5,549 bases of DNA from Methanobacterium sp. PtaU1.Bin242. Its GTDB lineage: Archaea > Methanobacteriota > Methanobacteria > Methanobacteriales > Methanobacteriaceae. Each line of letters begins with the position of its first letter. Positions within the stretch are counted from its first letter, which is position 1. The translations under genes and the position numbers were made by a program. Shown in pieces: positions 5,466 through 5,549 of the stretch. The notes beneath the pieces were generated by a model that worked only from the letters and a program-made list of their open reading frames with translations, had not been told where the DNA came from and ran no database searches. Location: the NCBI GenBank assembly GCA_002067565.1, contig MVQZ01000258.1, positions 1-5,549 on the forward strand, given 5' to 3'.

Positions 5466-5549
5466 GATATAATCTAAACAGGGTGTCTGATTTGTGGTGA
5501 AAATTTTCTGTTTGTTTGTGCTTGGTTTCACGTTTTGATATATAATCAG
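5466..5549. other. AT-rich tail of the window, possible start of a downstream promoter
   Basis: The last 84 bases contain no supported gene. GATATAATC (5466-5474) and GATATATAATC (5537-5547) both follow a T-run and look like TATA elements; the second could belong to a gene beyond the window. A perfect 10-bp palindrome GAAAATTTTC lies at 5499-5508, which is weak evidence on its own in AT-rich DNA. Confidence 0.3.

Noticed and set aside
5470..5544. Short minus-strand open frame of about 25 codons beginning with GTG near the window end
   Set aside because: It runs into the fbp T-tract terminator, has no ribosome binding site and no recognisable product.

Overview
The window looks like a chromosomal segment of a methanogenic archaeon, most likely Methanobacteriales and close to Methanobacterium. 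The basis is an archaeal-type malate dehydrogenase with a GASGRVG motif, an archaeal bifunctional fructose-1,6-bisphosphate aldolase/phosphatase, a decarboxylating dehydrogenase whose substrate loop resembles methanogen AksF, AT-rich spacers with TTTATATA-like boxes, strong GGAGGTG ribosome binding sites, and oligo-T runs in place of hairpin terminators. No mobile element, CRISPR array, tRNA or rRNA was seen.

Layout: four genes run leftward on the minus strand. In transcription order they are a six-unit HEAT-repeat protein (2885-2328), malate dehydrogenase mdh (2178-1231), an AT-rich gap of 528 bp, the pyridoxal-5'-phosphate synthase glutaminase subunit pdxT (702-124), and the first 45 codons of a class II glutamine amidotransferase that overlaps the end of pdxT and runs off the window (136-1). 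Two genes run rightward: an isocitrate/isopropylmalate/homoisocitrate dehydrogenase family protein (3086-4081) and fructose-1,6-bisphosphate aldolase/phosphatase (4315-5415), the latter followed by a series of T-tracts. A divergent spacer of about 200 bp separates the two groups.

Functionally this is mostly biosynthetic central metabolism: malate formation on the reductive TCA branch, gluconeogenic formation of fructose-6-phosphate, glutamine-dependent PLP synthesis and a second glutamine-hydrolysing domain. There is no obvious novel multigene system.

The most unusual gene is the decarboxylating dehydrogenase. Its reading frame has no ATG, GTG or TTG ahead of the essential N-terminal PGDGVG strand, so translation apparently begins at an ATT. 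The universal catalytic lysine and one metal-binding aspartate of the family are also replaced (HNTKIL in place of HKANVL; IGEVAMH in place of VDxxAMH). These changes, in an otherwise well-preserved protein, suggest either a repurposed active site or early decay. Two other genes, mdh and the amidotransferase, use TTG starts.
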